A DNA stretch of 64,000 nt from Psychrobacillus psychrodurans (GTDB lineage: Bacteria > Bacillota > Bacilli > Bacillales_A > Planococcaceae), in assembly GCF_027563345.1 (NCBI RefSeq), contig NZ_JAMKBK010000011.1; one strand, written 5' to 3'. A program made the translations under genes and the position numbers. Every line of letters begins with the position of its first letter. Position 1 is the first letter of the stretch. The notes under the pieces are model-generated. The model saw only the letters and a program-made list of their open reading frames with translations, did no database searches and was not told the DNA's origin. Below are positions 16,994-25,544 of this stretch, piece after piece.

Positions 16994-17509
16994 GTGATAA
17001 AAACAAAACAGTGTAGCCTTGGAGATCTACATATACTTCAAAAAATTAGTTGTGAAACATTTAACGACACATTTGAGCATCAGAATTCGCCGGAAAATAT
17101 GAATGCCTATATGGAAAGAGCATTTAACTTAAAACAACTTGAGAAAGAATTAACCAATATATCTTCTAAATTCTTTTTTGTTTATTTTGAGAACGAAGTT
17201 GCTGGATATTTAAAGGTCAATACCAATGATGCTCAATCTGAAGAAATGGGTGATGAATCACTAGAGATAGAGAGGATTTATATAAAGAAAAAATATCAGA
17301 AACATGGACTTGGAAAATATCTTCTAAACAAATCACTGGATATTGCTCTTGAGTGTCATAAAAAGAAAGTCTGGTTAGGCGTTTGGGAAAAAAATGAAAA
17401 TGCTATTGCTTTTTATATAAAAATGGGATTTGTTCAAACTGGAGCCCACTCTTTTTATATGGGTGATGAAGAGCAAATAGACTTTATAATGGTCAAAACA
17501 CTTATATAA
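16994..17509 (+). CDS. paiA: GNAT N-acetyltransferase, PaiA-like (spermidine/spermine acetyltransferase)
   Basis: 171 residues from the GTG at 16994; AAGGAG (16975-16980) is 13 bases upstream, slightly far, but the frame before it runs inside marR. The acetyl-CoA motif is seen in IERIYIKKKYQKHGLGKYLLNKSL (motif A, QKHGLG) and the C-terminal NAIAFYIKMGF is typical of GNATs. The product matches the PaiA size (171-172 residues), and paiB follows, as in B. subtilis where PaiA acetylates polyamines. Assignment rests on this pairing. Confidence 0.82.
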   Translation: MIKTKQCSLGDLHILQKISCETFNDTFEHQNSPENMNAYMERAFNLKQLEKELTNISSKFFFVYFENEVAGYLKVNTNDAQSEEMGDESLEIERIYIKKKYQKHGLGKYLLNKSLDIALECHKKKVWLGVWEKNENAIAFYIKMGFVQTGAHSFYMGDEEQIDFIMVKTLI

Positions 17510-17532
17510 TTATTTTCGAAAGGGTGATTATT

Positions 17533-18156
17533 ATGTATACTCCGAAATACTTTAAGGTCACAAATGTTGAGGAAATTTGGAATTTTGTTCAAGAGAATTC
17601 TTTTGGAACGCTTATCACCACAGTGCAAGAGAAACCGATTGCCACTCATTTGCCAATGCAGATAATTAAAGAAGGAGATGATTATTATATAACTGGGCAT
17701 ATGGCTTATGGTAACCCTCAATGGAGAACGTTAGAAATCTGTGAAAATATATTGGTTATGTTCCAAGGACCACACGCTTATATTTCTTCTTCTTGGTATG
17801 AAAAAGAAAATGTCCCAACATGGAATTATCAAGCTGTTCATGTATATGGTAAAGCGAGCATCTTAAGCGAAGAAGAGTTAAAACAGGACCTAACAAAGTT
17901 GCTTCAAAAATACGAAAAGCACCGTAAAAATCCAGTGTTGTGGGAAGGGCTATCACCACAGTTATTAAACAAAGAACTAAAAGGTATTGTTGGATTTAAG
18001 ATCAAAGTACAAGAAATTCAAGCAGCATATAAACTTAGTCAAAATCGTAATGAAGAAGACTATCATAATATCATTAATAAACTTTATGAAGAAAAGGATT
18101 TGAATTCTCATAAAATGGCAGAAGTGATGAATAGGAAGTTAAGAAAGGAAAAATAA
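17533..18156 (+). CDS. paiB: PaiB-like FMN-binding negative regulator
   Basis: 207 residues from the ATG at 17533 (AAAGGGTG upstream; an in-frame GTG at 17524 overlaps it). It begins MYTPKYFKVTNVEEIWNFVQENSFGTLIT, with the split-barrel FMN-binding fold seen in THLPMQI and HAYISSSWYE..VPTWNYQAVHVYG. In B. subtilis PaiB represses sporulation and protease genes when overexpressed; a direct DNA-binding domain is not obvious. It ends the marR-paiA-paiB row. Confidence 0.87.
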   Translation: MYTPKYFKVTNVEEIWNFVQENSFGTLITTVQEKPIATHLPMQIIKEGDDYYITGHMAYGNPQWRTLEICENILVMFQGPHAYISSSWYEKENVPTWNYQAVHVYGKASILSEEELKQDLTKLLQKYEKHRKNPVLWEGLSPQLLNKELKGIVGFKIKVQEIQAAYKLSQNRNEEDYHNIINKLYEEKDLNSHKMAEVMNRKLRKEK

Positions 18157-18511
18157 GGATTATGTTCCTTTTAAAAGAAGTATCTTTTCATTTGGTATCC
18201 AAATACGCACTTTCCTGGTTATAGCAGGATGACGGACAGACAAACCCTATTAGATTACTGATAAAAAAAGAGGCTGATCAGACGTTAATCACGATCAACC
18301 TCTCTAAAAATTATTCTTTAAAAAATAGGACAACAAACTGCCCAGAGCCTAATGAAGACGATAGAAACAGGTTTCGAACTTAAAGGGGAGGGCTTCCTTT
18401 TACCCGTTTTTTTGTAAGGTTTTTATTTCAATTTCCCAAGAAGTCCAAATGGTCCTATTTTCCATAAGTGGGGATGAACCCTACACTTATGGAAGTTTAG
18501 CGCTATTTATC
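18157..18511. other. Convergent intergenic region between paiB and trpG
   Basis: 355 bases with the trpEG terminator (18263-18303). A short string CGATAGAAACAGGT near 18359 recurs at about 52029. Otherwise I see nothing; no clear terminator belongs to paiB. Confidence 0.5.
18263..18303 (-). terminator. trpEG terminator
   Basis: Read on the minus strand: AGAGGTTGATC, a loop, GATCAGCCTCT, then TTTTTTTAT. One mismatch in an 11-bp stem. It lies about 200 bases beyond the trpG stop. Confidence 0.75.
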
Positions 18512-19099
18512 TCATTTTACGTTGCTTATTTCAAGACTTTCGATAAATGACTGCATCATTCGACTACCTTGCTTTGTCCCAATGGATTCTGGATGAAATT
18601 GAAGTCCATAAAGAGGATAAATGACATGTTTGATAGCCATTATCTCATTGTCATCTTCTGCTCGTGCAATTACTTCCAATTGGTTTGTTAAAGACTTTTC
18701 TTCAATTACAAGAGAATGATATCGCATGACCGAAATTGGTTCATTAAAAGACTCGAACAAAGCATGATTTTTATACGAAAGGGTGGATATTTTTCCGTGC
18801 ATAATTGTTTTTGCTTGCACTATTTTTGCTCCAAAAGCTGCCCCAATCGACTGATGCCCAAGACAAATACCTAAAATGGGGTACTGTTTGTATAGCTTCC
18901 GAATTATTTCGATGGAAATACCTGCATCAGCAGGAGTTCCTGGACCGGGAGAGATAATAATGGCCATCGGATTCAGTTCAACTATTTCACTTATAGTAAT
19001 GGCATCATTGCGAATGACTTTAACCTCTTTGCCAAGCATACTAATTTGCTGGTATAAATTATAGGTGAAGGAATCGTAGTTATCGATTAATAAAATCAT
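18512..19099 (-). CDS. trpG: Anthranilate/aminodeoxychorismate synthase glutamine amidotransferase subunit
   Basis: 195 residues, a class I glutamine amidotransferase with the triad Cys79 (GICLGHQ), His169 and Glu171 (FHPESIG) and the oxyanion motif SPGPGTP. It supplies ammonia to the synthase subunit encoded just upstream, which overlaps it by 4 bases (ATGA). In many Bacillales this subunit serves both TrpE and PabB; the Trp T-box ahead of the pair argues that tryptophan synthesis is its main duty here. Confidence 0.9.
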   Translation of the reverse strand: MILLIDNYDSFTYNLYQQISMLGKEVKVIRNDAITISEIVELNPMAIIISPGPGTPADAGISIEIIRKLYKQYPILGICLGHQSIGAAFGAKIVQAKTIMHGKISTLSYKNHALFESFNEPISVMRYHSLVIEEKSLTNQLEVIARAEDDNEIMAIKHVIYPLYGLQFHPESIGTKQGSRMMQSFIESLEISNVK

Positions 19100-20484
19100 C
19101 GTTGAACCTCCAAAAGAGCCTTTGCTTTATTGATCGTTTCCTCGTATTCACTTTTTGGAATAGAATCATAGACAATACCGGCTCCAGCTTGGACATGGGC
19201 GTGATGGTCCTTAACTACCATAGTTCGAATGGCGAGCGCTAAATCCATGTTACCAGTAACCGAAATATAGCCAACCGCTCCCGCGTAAACACCACGTTTC
19301 ATAGGCTCTAAATCATTGATAATTTGCATAGCTCTAATTTTCGGTGCTCCAGATACAGTACCTGCTGGTAGACAAGTTGTTAACACATCTAGAACATGAG
19401 TATCTTTTTTTAATCTGCCTGTCACTTCGGATACAATATGCATGACATATTTATAGTACTCAACTTTCATATATTTCTCGACTTGAACTGTTCCGACTTC
19501 AGCAATCCGACCGATATCATTGCGACCTAGATCAACCAGCATTCGATGCTCTGCAACTTCTTTTTCATCTGTTAATAACTCATTTGTTATGAGAGCATCT
19601 TCCTCAACGGTTTTTCCGCGGTGTTTCGTCCCAGCAATAGGGTTCGTTGTCACTAATCCATCTTTCACTTTTACTAAGCTCTCAGGAGATGTTCCTAAAA
19701 TGATATAAGTTTCAAAATCCATATAAAACATATAAGGAGATGGATTGGAAGTGCGAAGCTGTCGATACAATGAGAAAGGGTCTCCATTAAGAGGAGTAGT
19801 AAAGCGCTGAGATAATACTACTTGAAAAATGTCACCCTTAATAATGTGATTTTTCGCTTTTTCCACCATCTCCGTAAATTCCTTTTCTTGCATCTGCGGT
19901 TTAAAAGAGAGCTTTGGCTCCATACTTTCAGGAATTAGTGGTCCCTGCTGAAGCTCAGAGAAAATCTTTTCAATGGCATTAGTCATTGCATTTTCAGATC
20001 GTCCATTTTGGAATAGATCAATGGCCGCAATAGTAACAGTTTGTTTCAAATGATCGAAAATGATAAAGGTATCATAAAACATGACATGTACATCTGGCAT
20101 TTCTAGATCGTCGTTTAATAGAACTCCAATTTTCTCAGAGTAGAATGCAGTTTCATAGCTAAAATACCCAATAGCTCCCCCAAAGAAAGTAAATGGATAA
20201 GAATCTCGATGTATTGGCAATATCTTTTTAAGCTTTTCTATTACAGATTTTTGTTCTTCTTCTATTTTTCCATTTTCATAGGACAATGAATATCCATGCT
20301 GGTTACCTGTTAATTCCCTGATGGGATCCACTGCGATAAAGGAATATCTTCCACTTTCCTCATGCTTTGCGGAGGATTCAAATAACATTTTTTTCTTTCC
20401 AAGCAATGAATGATAAATGGAAATAGGAGTCATCATGTCCCCTTGAATTTCTTTCATTTGGTAGCTTCTCGTCTCAACTGTCAT
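19096..20484 (-). CDS. trpE: Anthranilate synthase component I
   Basis: 462 residues. The N-terminal half has FESS (residues 35-38), which fits the tryptophan-feedback motif LLESS, and the C-terminal chorismate-binding domain shows PIAGTKHRGKT, DLGRNDIGR and CLPAGTVSGAPK. It converts chorismate plus ammonia into anthranilate. The leader carries a Trp-specific T-box, which separates it from a pabB assignment. RBS AAAGGAGAG precedes the ATG. The other trp genes are not in this window. Confidence 0.9.
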   Translation of the reverse strand: MTVETRSYQMKEIQGDMMTPISIYHSLLGKKKMLFESSAKHEESGRYSFIAVDPIRELTGNQHGYSLSYENGKIEEEQKSVIEKLKKILPIHRDSYPFTFFGGAIGYFSYETAFYSEKIGVLLNDDLEMPDVHVMFYDTFIIFDHLKQTVTIAAIDLFQNGRSENAMTNAIEKIFSELQQGPLIPESMEPKLSFKPQMQEKEFTEMVEKAKNHIIKGDIFQVVLSQRFTTPLNGDPFSLYRQLRTSNPSPYMFYMDFETYIILGTSPESLVKVKDGLVTTNPIAGTKHRGKTVEEDALITNELLTDEKEVAEHRMLVDLGRNDIGRIAEVGTVQVEKYMKVEYYKYVMHIVSEVTGRLKKDTHVLDVLTTCLPAGTVSGAPKIRAMQIINDLEPMKRGVYAGAVGYISVTGNMDLALAIRTMVVKDHHAHVQAGAGIVYDSIPKSEYEETINKAKALLEVQR

Positions 20485-20529
20485 AACTTTTCTCTCCTTT
20501 TCTCAACTAATCTCAGCTCAACTAAACAC

Positions 20530-20775
20530 AAAAAGGCCCTCCATCAAAGGACGGAGAGCCGTGGTGCCACCTTTATTGATCACTATTGTAATCCACTTAT
20601 TGCAACCAAACAGTTGCTAGTCCTATAACGTAGACGAACGCCAAAACCTACTGAAACTAATTGTTCAGCCTTGGAGCTAAGAAGTCCATTCACTTTATAG
20701 CTTGCACTGACTTGCACCACCGTCAGCTCTCTGAAGCAATTCATAAAGCTACTATTCTTCCTCATCGCTTGTTAT
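20530..20775 (-). ncRNA. T-box leader, tryptophan specifier (TGG)
   Basis: On the minus strand: AGAGAGCTGACGGTGGTGCAAG (stem I apex, about 20732-20711), specifier region GAATGGACTTC with TGG at 20688-20686, T-box AAAGGTGGCACCACGG (about 20573-20558), and a terminator stem GGCTCTCC/GGAGGGCC with a T-run (to 20530). It ties trpEG to charging of tRNA-Trp, instead of the TRAP attenuation used by B. subtilis trpE. Confidence 0.92.
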
Positions 20776-20780
20776 AGTTT

Positions 20781-20809
20781 ATTGTATTATAAGTTATTTT
20801 AAAATTCAA
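20781..20809 (-). promoter_or_regulatory. Promoter of the trpE leader
   Basis: On the minus strand TTGAAT (20809-20804), a 17-base spacer and TACAAT (20786-20781). The -35 box overlaps the last codons of the upstream flavoprotein gene. Confidence 0.6.
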
Positions 20810-22061
20810 TCGATTTTGCGGCACTCATCCCGGCAATTTTTCCGGTAACAAGTGCAGAGGTGATATTGTAGCCACCTGTGTAGCCATGGATATCCAATAT
20901 TTCACCACAAAAATATAGTCCTGCTTTTTTCTTTGAAGCCATAGTTTTAGGTTCTATTTCTTTAATGGAGACACCTCCACCAGTAACAAAAGCTTTTTCT
21001 AAAGGTTGTGTACCGTACACAAAGACATTAAATTGCTTTAACTCATGAGCAAGTGCACGAATCTTTTCGTGTGCAAGATTTTGTCCATCTTCACTCTCTT
21101 GAATAGCAGTGCGCTGTAGTAAAAATAAAAGCCATCGTTCAGGTACAATACCTTTCCAAACATTTTTCACTGCTTTTTTTGGATCTTCTTTAATAGCGGA
21201 CAGCAACATTTGGAAAGTTTCTTCCTCATTTTGTTCCGGAAGACTGTCAATTCGAACTGCAACAGGCTGTCCGCCATTTTTCTTTTGTTCCTTAACAACG
21301 AATTGACTGCATCTTAAGACTGCAGGGCCACTTAAGCCAAAATGGGTAAATAACATATCCATTTCGTGTGTGATAATTGCTTTTCCTTTTTTATTTAACA
21401 CTGAAACACCCGCACCACGAAGCGCTAGACCTTGAAGTTCTTTCGACTTGATAAATGCCTCATTGGACAATAAAGGTACCTCTGTTGGATATAAGTCCGT
21501 CACAGTATGTCCAGCTTTTTCGGCCCATGGATAACCGTCCCCAGTTGATCCGGTTTGAGGAACTGCTTTACCCCCGACCGCTACTACGATTGCATTAGAA
21601 GTAATTTCTTCACCTGAAGCAAGTCTTACGCCAATTACTTTTTCATCATTCATCAATAACTTAGAAACTACTGAATTTAATTTAATTTCTACCTGTAATC
21701 TTTTTAATTCATCTAAAAGAGCATTTACAACATCCATAGCTTTATTGGACACTGGGAACATTCTACCGTGATCTTCTTCTTTTAAGGGCACTCCAAGATT
21801 TTCAAAAAAATCAATGATATCTTCATTATTAAAAACAGAAAACGGGCTGAATAAGAATCGACCATTTCCAGGGATATTTTTTACGATTTCTTCCTGAGGT
21901 AGCCTATTAGTAACATTACAACGACCGCCACCAGATATAGCAAGCTTTTTCCCAAGCTTATTTCCTTTTTCAATAAGAAGCACTTTCCTTTTTTCTGCAC
22001 CAGCTGCCGCAGCAGCCATTAATCCTGAGGGACCCCCGCCAATTACAATAACGTCATACAT
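20799..22061 (-). CDS. ytfP: NAD(P)/FAD-dependent oxidoreductase, HI0933/YhiN family (YtfP)
   Basis: 420 residues. The FAD-binding Rossmann motif GGGPSGLMAAAAAG is at 8-21, GGGRCNVTN follows at about 45, and the C-terminal part has VTGGGVSIKEI and GLYFCGEILDIHGYTGGYN, the hallmark of the HI0933 family. The biochemical reaction of this family is not settled. The gene stands alone on the minus strand; its stop codon overlaps the trpE promoter. Confidence 0.9.
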   Translation of the reverse strand: MYDVIVIGGGPSGLMAAAAAGAEKRKVLLIEKGNKLGKKLAISGGGRCNVTNRLPQEEIVKNIPGNGRFLFSPFSVFNNEDIIDFFENLGVPLKEEDHGRMFPVSNKAMDVVNALLDELKRLQVEIKLNSVVSKLLMNDEKVIGVRLASGEEITSNAIVVAVGGKAVPQTGSTGDGYPWAEKAGHTVTDLYPTEVPLLSNEAFIKSKELQGLALRGAGVSVLNKKGKAIITHEMDMLFTHFGLSGPAVLRCSQFVVKEQKKNGGQPVAVRIDSLPEQNEEETFQMLLSAIKEDPKKAVKNVWKGIVPERWLLFLLQRTAIQESEDGQNLAHEKIRALAHELKQFNVFVYGTQPLEKAFVTGGGVSIKEIEPKTMASKKKAGLYFCGEILDIHGYTGGYNITSALVTGKIAGMSAAKSIEF

Positions 22062-22405
22062 AATAAATTCACACTTTCGGTTTTTTCTTTATTATACATG
22101 ATTGTGGTTTTGTTTAGACAGTTGTAAACTGTAAGATAGACATTTTAACTTCATTAAGCTAATGTTTTTTGCGACGAGTTAGCTCAGGAGCGGAAGTATC
22201 CCACTTCTATAAGAGGTGCGGTGAATACAAATATGTATTCAACTAAGTGGTGTCTACAAAGCCCTGCTTAAAAAGGTTAAGGCCTCTGGCGGATGCTGCA
22301 GATTCTCAAGCAAGGTCGAGATAAATCTGGGAGCACTGTTTTCTGCGACGAGCTTGTGCAGGAGTATATTCGTCGAGGCGAATATGATAAGATTGGACGG
22401 GTTAG
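22062..22405. other. Divergent intergenic region occupied by a repeat
   Basis: 344 bases between ytfP and the murJ-like gene. Most of it (22135-22395) is the repeat listed separately. It must also hold both promoters, which I could not place with confidence. Confidence 0.5.
22135..22395 (+). repeat. GCGACGAGCTTG-type interspersed repeat, copy 1
   Basis: It contains ATTCAACTAAGTGGTGTC, CCCTGCTTAAAAAGGTTAAG, GGCCTCTGGCGGATGC and GCACTGTTTTCTGCGACGAG. The same strings in the same order occur at 30905-31083. An inverted repeat GAATACAAATATGTATTC is nested near 22223. Both copies end a few bases before the ribosome binding site of the next gene. Confidence 0.7.
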
Positions 22406-24022
22406 ATGGCATCAAATTTATTGAAAGGGACAATGATCCTAACGGTCGGTCTCTTATTATCAAGAATACTAGGTGTTCTTTATGTAATACCTTTTTATCA
22501 AATAGTAGGAGAAGAGTATATAGCGCTTTATCAATATGCATATACACCATACTCTATCATGCTGGCAATTGCAGTTTCTGGAGTTCCAGTTGCAGTTTCA
22601 AAGTTTGTATCTAAATATAACGCTCTAGGAGACTACGCTACTGGTAGAAAGCTAGTAAAATCGAGCATGCTACTTATGGCAGTAACAGGATTCTTAGGCT
22701 TTTTAATTCTTTTTTTCCTTGCTGATCCTATAGCTCATCTAATTATTAAAGATGATGAGGCAGTGTTTTCAGTAGGTGATGTAGCTTCTGTGATTAAATT
22801 TGTGAGTTTTGCTGTAATTGTAGTTCCTCTAATGAGCTTAGTAAGAGGTTTTTTCCAAGGCTATCAACATATGACACCTACTGCAGTTTCTCAATTGTGG
22901 GAACAAATTGTTCGAATACTTTTTGTACTAGTCGGTGGCTTTTTTGTTGTTTACATATTTAAGGGGACTGAGAAAACGGCGGTTTCGTTTGCAGTATTTG
23001 CAGCATTTTTAGGGGCAATTGCAAGCTTGGTCGTGTTATTTTGGTATTGGAAAAAACTTAAGCCAGAATTTAATGATCTGCTCACGGGCTCGGGTAAACC
23101 AAGTTCAGATATTTCTTTATCGAATATTTATAAAGAAATGCTGATTTATACAGTACCTTTTGCACTTGTGGGAGTAATAAATCCTTTATTTCAATTTATC
23201 GATATGATTACATTTAATAACGCAATGTCTACGATTGGAATAGGTGGTGATGTATCTAATACTTTGTTAGGTATGTTGAATTTTAGTACTCATAAGCTTG
23301 TAATGATTCCAGTTATGCTAGCAACAGGTTTTAGTATGACGTTGATTCCCTTGATTACTAGCTATTACGCCAAACAAGACTTTGTGCAGGTTCGTAAATC
23401 ATTGGACCAATCTTTTCAAATATTATTGTTTTTGACGGTTCCTGCAGCAATGGGGATTTCCGTATTAGCAGATGAATTTTACTTTGTGTTTTATGAGGCG
23501 AGTGAAAGAGGGGCCGCAGTGCTTGCGCATTATGCACCAGTTGCTATTTTGTTTGCATTATATCCAGTAACAACTTCTATACTTCAAGGAATTGATCGAC
23601 AAAAGCTAATTATTTTAAATTTACTACTTGGAATTCTAACAAAGCTAGTGCTCAATACGCCACTTATTAAAGTGTTTGAAACAGATGGAGCTATTATGGC
23701 AACTGCATGTGGATATATGGTCGCGATTGGGTTAAATCTATTTGCTATACACAAAACTTTACATTACAGATCGACTATGGTCATTCGTAGGGTAATGCTA
23801 ATCTTAATCGTGAACCTAGCCATGTTGACTCTTGTGTTTTTATCAAAATGGACACTAGGACAGCTAATGACGATTGATACTAAGCTAGAAGGGCTGTTAT
23901 CAATTATTGTTTGTGCAGGTATAGGAGCTGCTTTTTATGCGTTTGTTACTTTACGATTGGGACTTGCTCAAAAACTATTTGGTGATAGACTCACCCGTTT
24001 TACGAAAAAAATTGGTTTCTAG
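22406..24022 (+). CDS. ytgP: Polysaccharide/lipid II flippase, MurJ-like (YtgP)
   Basis: 538 residues with about 14 membrane helices, typical of the MOP superfamily (MVF/MurJ, SpoVB). It begins MASNLLKGTMILTVGLLLSRILGVLYVIPFYQIVG. B. subtilis YtgP is a MurJ-type lipid II flippase, and this protein sits in the same genome neighbourhood. It would move the peptidoglycan precursor across the membrane. The ribosome binding site is weak (GGACGGG). The pseudouridine synthase gene follows after 9 bases. Confidence 0.87.
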   Translation: MASNLLKGTMILTVGLLLSRILGVLYVIPFYQIVGEEYIALYQYAYTPYSIMLAIAVSGVPVAVSKFVSKYNALGDYATGRKLVKSSMLLMAVTGFLGFLILFFLADPIAHLIIKDDEAVFSVGDVASVIKFVSFAVIVVPLMSLVRGFFQGYQHMTPTAVSQLWEQIVRILFVLVGGFFVVYIFKGTEKTAVSFAVFAAFLGAIASLVVLFWYWKKLKPEFNDLLTGSGKPSSDISLSNIYKEMLIYTVPFALVGVINPLFQFIDMITFNNAMSTIGIGGDVSNTLLGMLNFSTHKLVMIPVMLATGFSMTLIPLITSYYAKQDFVQVRKSLDQSFQILLFLTVPAAMGISVLADEFYFVFYEASERGAAVLAHYAPVAILFALYPVTTSILQGIDRQKLIILNLLLGILTKLVLNTPLIKVFETDGAIMATACGYMVAIGLNLFAIHKTLHYRSTMVIRRVMLILIVNLAMLTLVFLSKWTLGQLMTIDTKLEGLLSIIVCAGIGAAFYAFVTLRLGLAQKLFGDRLTRFTKKIGF

Positions 24023-24031
24023 GAGAATTAA

Positions 24032-24754
24032 ATGCGATTAGATAAATTTCTATCTCATATGGGATATGGTACGAGAAGAGAAGTAAAAATATTGGTCAAA
24101 TCGAAAGCTATTCAAGTAAATGAAGCTGTTGTTAAAGACAGCTCCATGCATGTAAATGAATTTAAGGATAAAGTAACAGTTTACGGAGAAGTAGTTGAAT
24201 ATAAGGAGTTCATCTATTTAATGATGAATAAACCACCTGGCGTAGTCTCTGCGACAGAAGATTCTAGGGATCAAACAGTTATTGATCTATTAGATGATGA
24301 TGTTCGTCATTTTGAACCATATCCGGTGGGAAGATTAGATAAGGATACAGTTGGACTTCTTTTATTGACAAATGACGGAGCTTTAACACATCGACTTCTA
24401 TCCCCAAATAAGGATGTACCAAAAGTGTATTATGCCAAAGTGGAAGGTGTAGTAGACGAATCGGATATTACGGCCTTTTCCAATGGTGTAATATTGGATG
24501 ATGGCTATCATACAAAGCCAGGCATATTAAATATCTTAAAGAGTGGTCCTACTTCGGAAATAGAATTATCTATTACGGAAGGGAAATTCCATCAAGTGAA
24601 AAGAATGTTTGAATCGGTGGGAAAAAAAGTAGTTTATTTAAAAAGGTTATCAATGGGGATGTTACTATTAGATAGCTCTCTTGAAGAAGGAACGTATAGA
24701 GAATTGACTGAAGAAGAATTAGAACAAATACAGCAAAAGAATGACCTCGCTTAA
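24032..24754 (+). CDS. 16S rRNA pseudouridine synthase, RsuA family
   Basis: 240 residues. An S4 RNA-binding domain (MRLDKFLSHMGYGTRREVK) leads into the catalytic domain with PVGRLDKDTVGLLLLTNDG, in which the aspartate of GRLDKDT is the catalytic residue. RsuA-type enzymes modify small-subunit rRNA; the exact uridine is inferred. RBS AGGAGAAT. It appears co-transcribed with the flippase gene. Confidence 0.9.
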   Translation: MRLDKFLSHMGYGTRREVKILVKSKAIQVNEAVVKDSSMHVNEFKDKVTVYGEVVEYKEFIYLMMNKPPGVVSATEDSRDQTVIDLLDDDVRHFEPYPVGRLDKDTVGLLLLTNDGALTHRLLSPNKDVPKVYYAKVEGVVDESDITAFSNGVILDDGYHTKPGILNILKSGPTSEIELSITEGKFHQVKRMFESVGKKVVYLKRLSMGMLLLDSSLEEGTYRELTEEELEQIQQKNDLA

Positions 24755-24778
24755 CTATTGAGCTTGGTCATTCTTTTC
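24740..24778 (+). terminator. Terminator overlapping the pseudouridine synthase stop
   Basis: AATGACC pairs with GGTCATT, with an inner GCT/AGC, followed by CTTTTC. The left arm lies within the last codons of the gene. Confidence 0.7.
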
Positions 24779-24791
24779 ATATTGTTACTAT

Positions 24792-25013
24792 CTAAGATGT
24801 CAATTTAACTCGTTTGTTCGTCGTGGTCCATTTGCCTCTTGTCGGACTAATGACTAAGTCATTAAAAGCAAGCACATTCAAATCTCGTTGAATCGTGCGA
24901 GGAGTGATGCCAAATTCATCGACTAAGTCTTGTGTTGTAACTGTTCCGTTATCTCGGATGAACATATACATGTCTTTAATTCGAATTAACATCCGATCAG
25001 TAGTTGGTTTCAA
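24792..25013 (-). CDS. ytzE: DeoR-family helix-turn-helix protein (YtzE)
   Basis: 73 residues from the TTG at 25013. AAGGAG is 9 bases upstream of that TTG, while the in-frame ATGs before it lie outside the site. It is nothing but a DNA-binding domain: VTTQDLVDEFGITPRTIQRDLNVLAFNDLV is a DeoR-type winged helix. It lacks the sugar-phosphate domain of full DeoR proteins. The B. subtilis YtzE has the same size and location. The target genes are unknown. Confidence 0.85.
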   Translation of the reverse strand: MKPTTDRMLIRIKDMYMFIRDNGTVTTQDLVDEFGITPRTIQRDLNVLAFNDLVISPTRGKWTTTNKRVKLTS

Positions 25014-25544
25014 AAGTAACCACTCCTTCATCATGATATCTCTTGGCTAGACTAGCGGACGACTTGGGTGAAAAGCAACTGAGTAATTGCAATTTACAGC
25101 CCCTTTACTAAATTGTAGTCAAAATATTTACTTTCTGACAATTCCATTATAGTAGATTTCAATTGAAATTTCTATAGAAATTATGATATTTACAAATAAT
25201 TCACATTTCTTTTTAGTTTTGGAACAGGCTATTAAAACATTAAAATCAGCGTTATCTAAGTATTTTAAGAGCACCAAATACTGTCTAGGAATAAAAAGGA
25301 TGATATTTTCCTTTCGCAAATAAAACCCTTTTGGAAGTAAGTAAAAAATATTGAGAGCAATTAGACTAGCGTGTAAAGAAACAAAATTCCAAATTAAAGT
25401 AAATAATTGATAAGCCAAAGTAATAAATCCTCTTCAGGACGTTGATCAAAGTTTAAAACAGGCCATTAATTACCTTCTTTTTTTGTGTCTTAAGCTATAA
25501 AAAGTGTAAAATGGAATATAAGTATTATTTAGGAGGAAGCAAAT
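25014..25544. other. Intergenic region between ytzE and pepV
   Basis: 531 bases, very AT-rich. A minus-strand frame (25128-25418) has no ribosome binding site or recognisable domain and I do not call it. A candidate pepV promoter is at 25483-25512 (TTGTGT, 18-base spacer, TAAAAT). Confidence 0.5.

Noticed and set aside
25128..25418. 96-residue minus-strand frame between ytzE and pepV
   Set aside because: No Shine-Dalgarno sequence, odd composition from AT-rich DNA and no recognisable domain.
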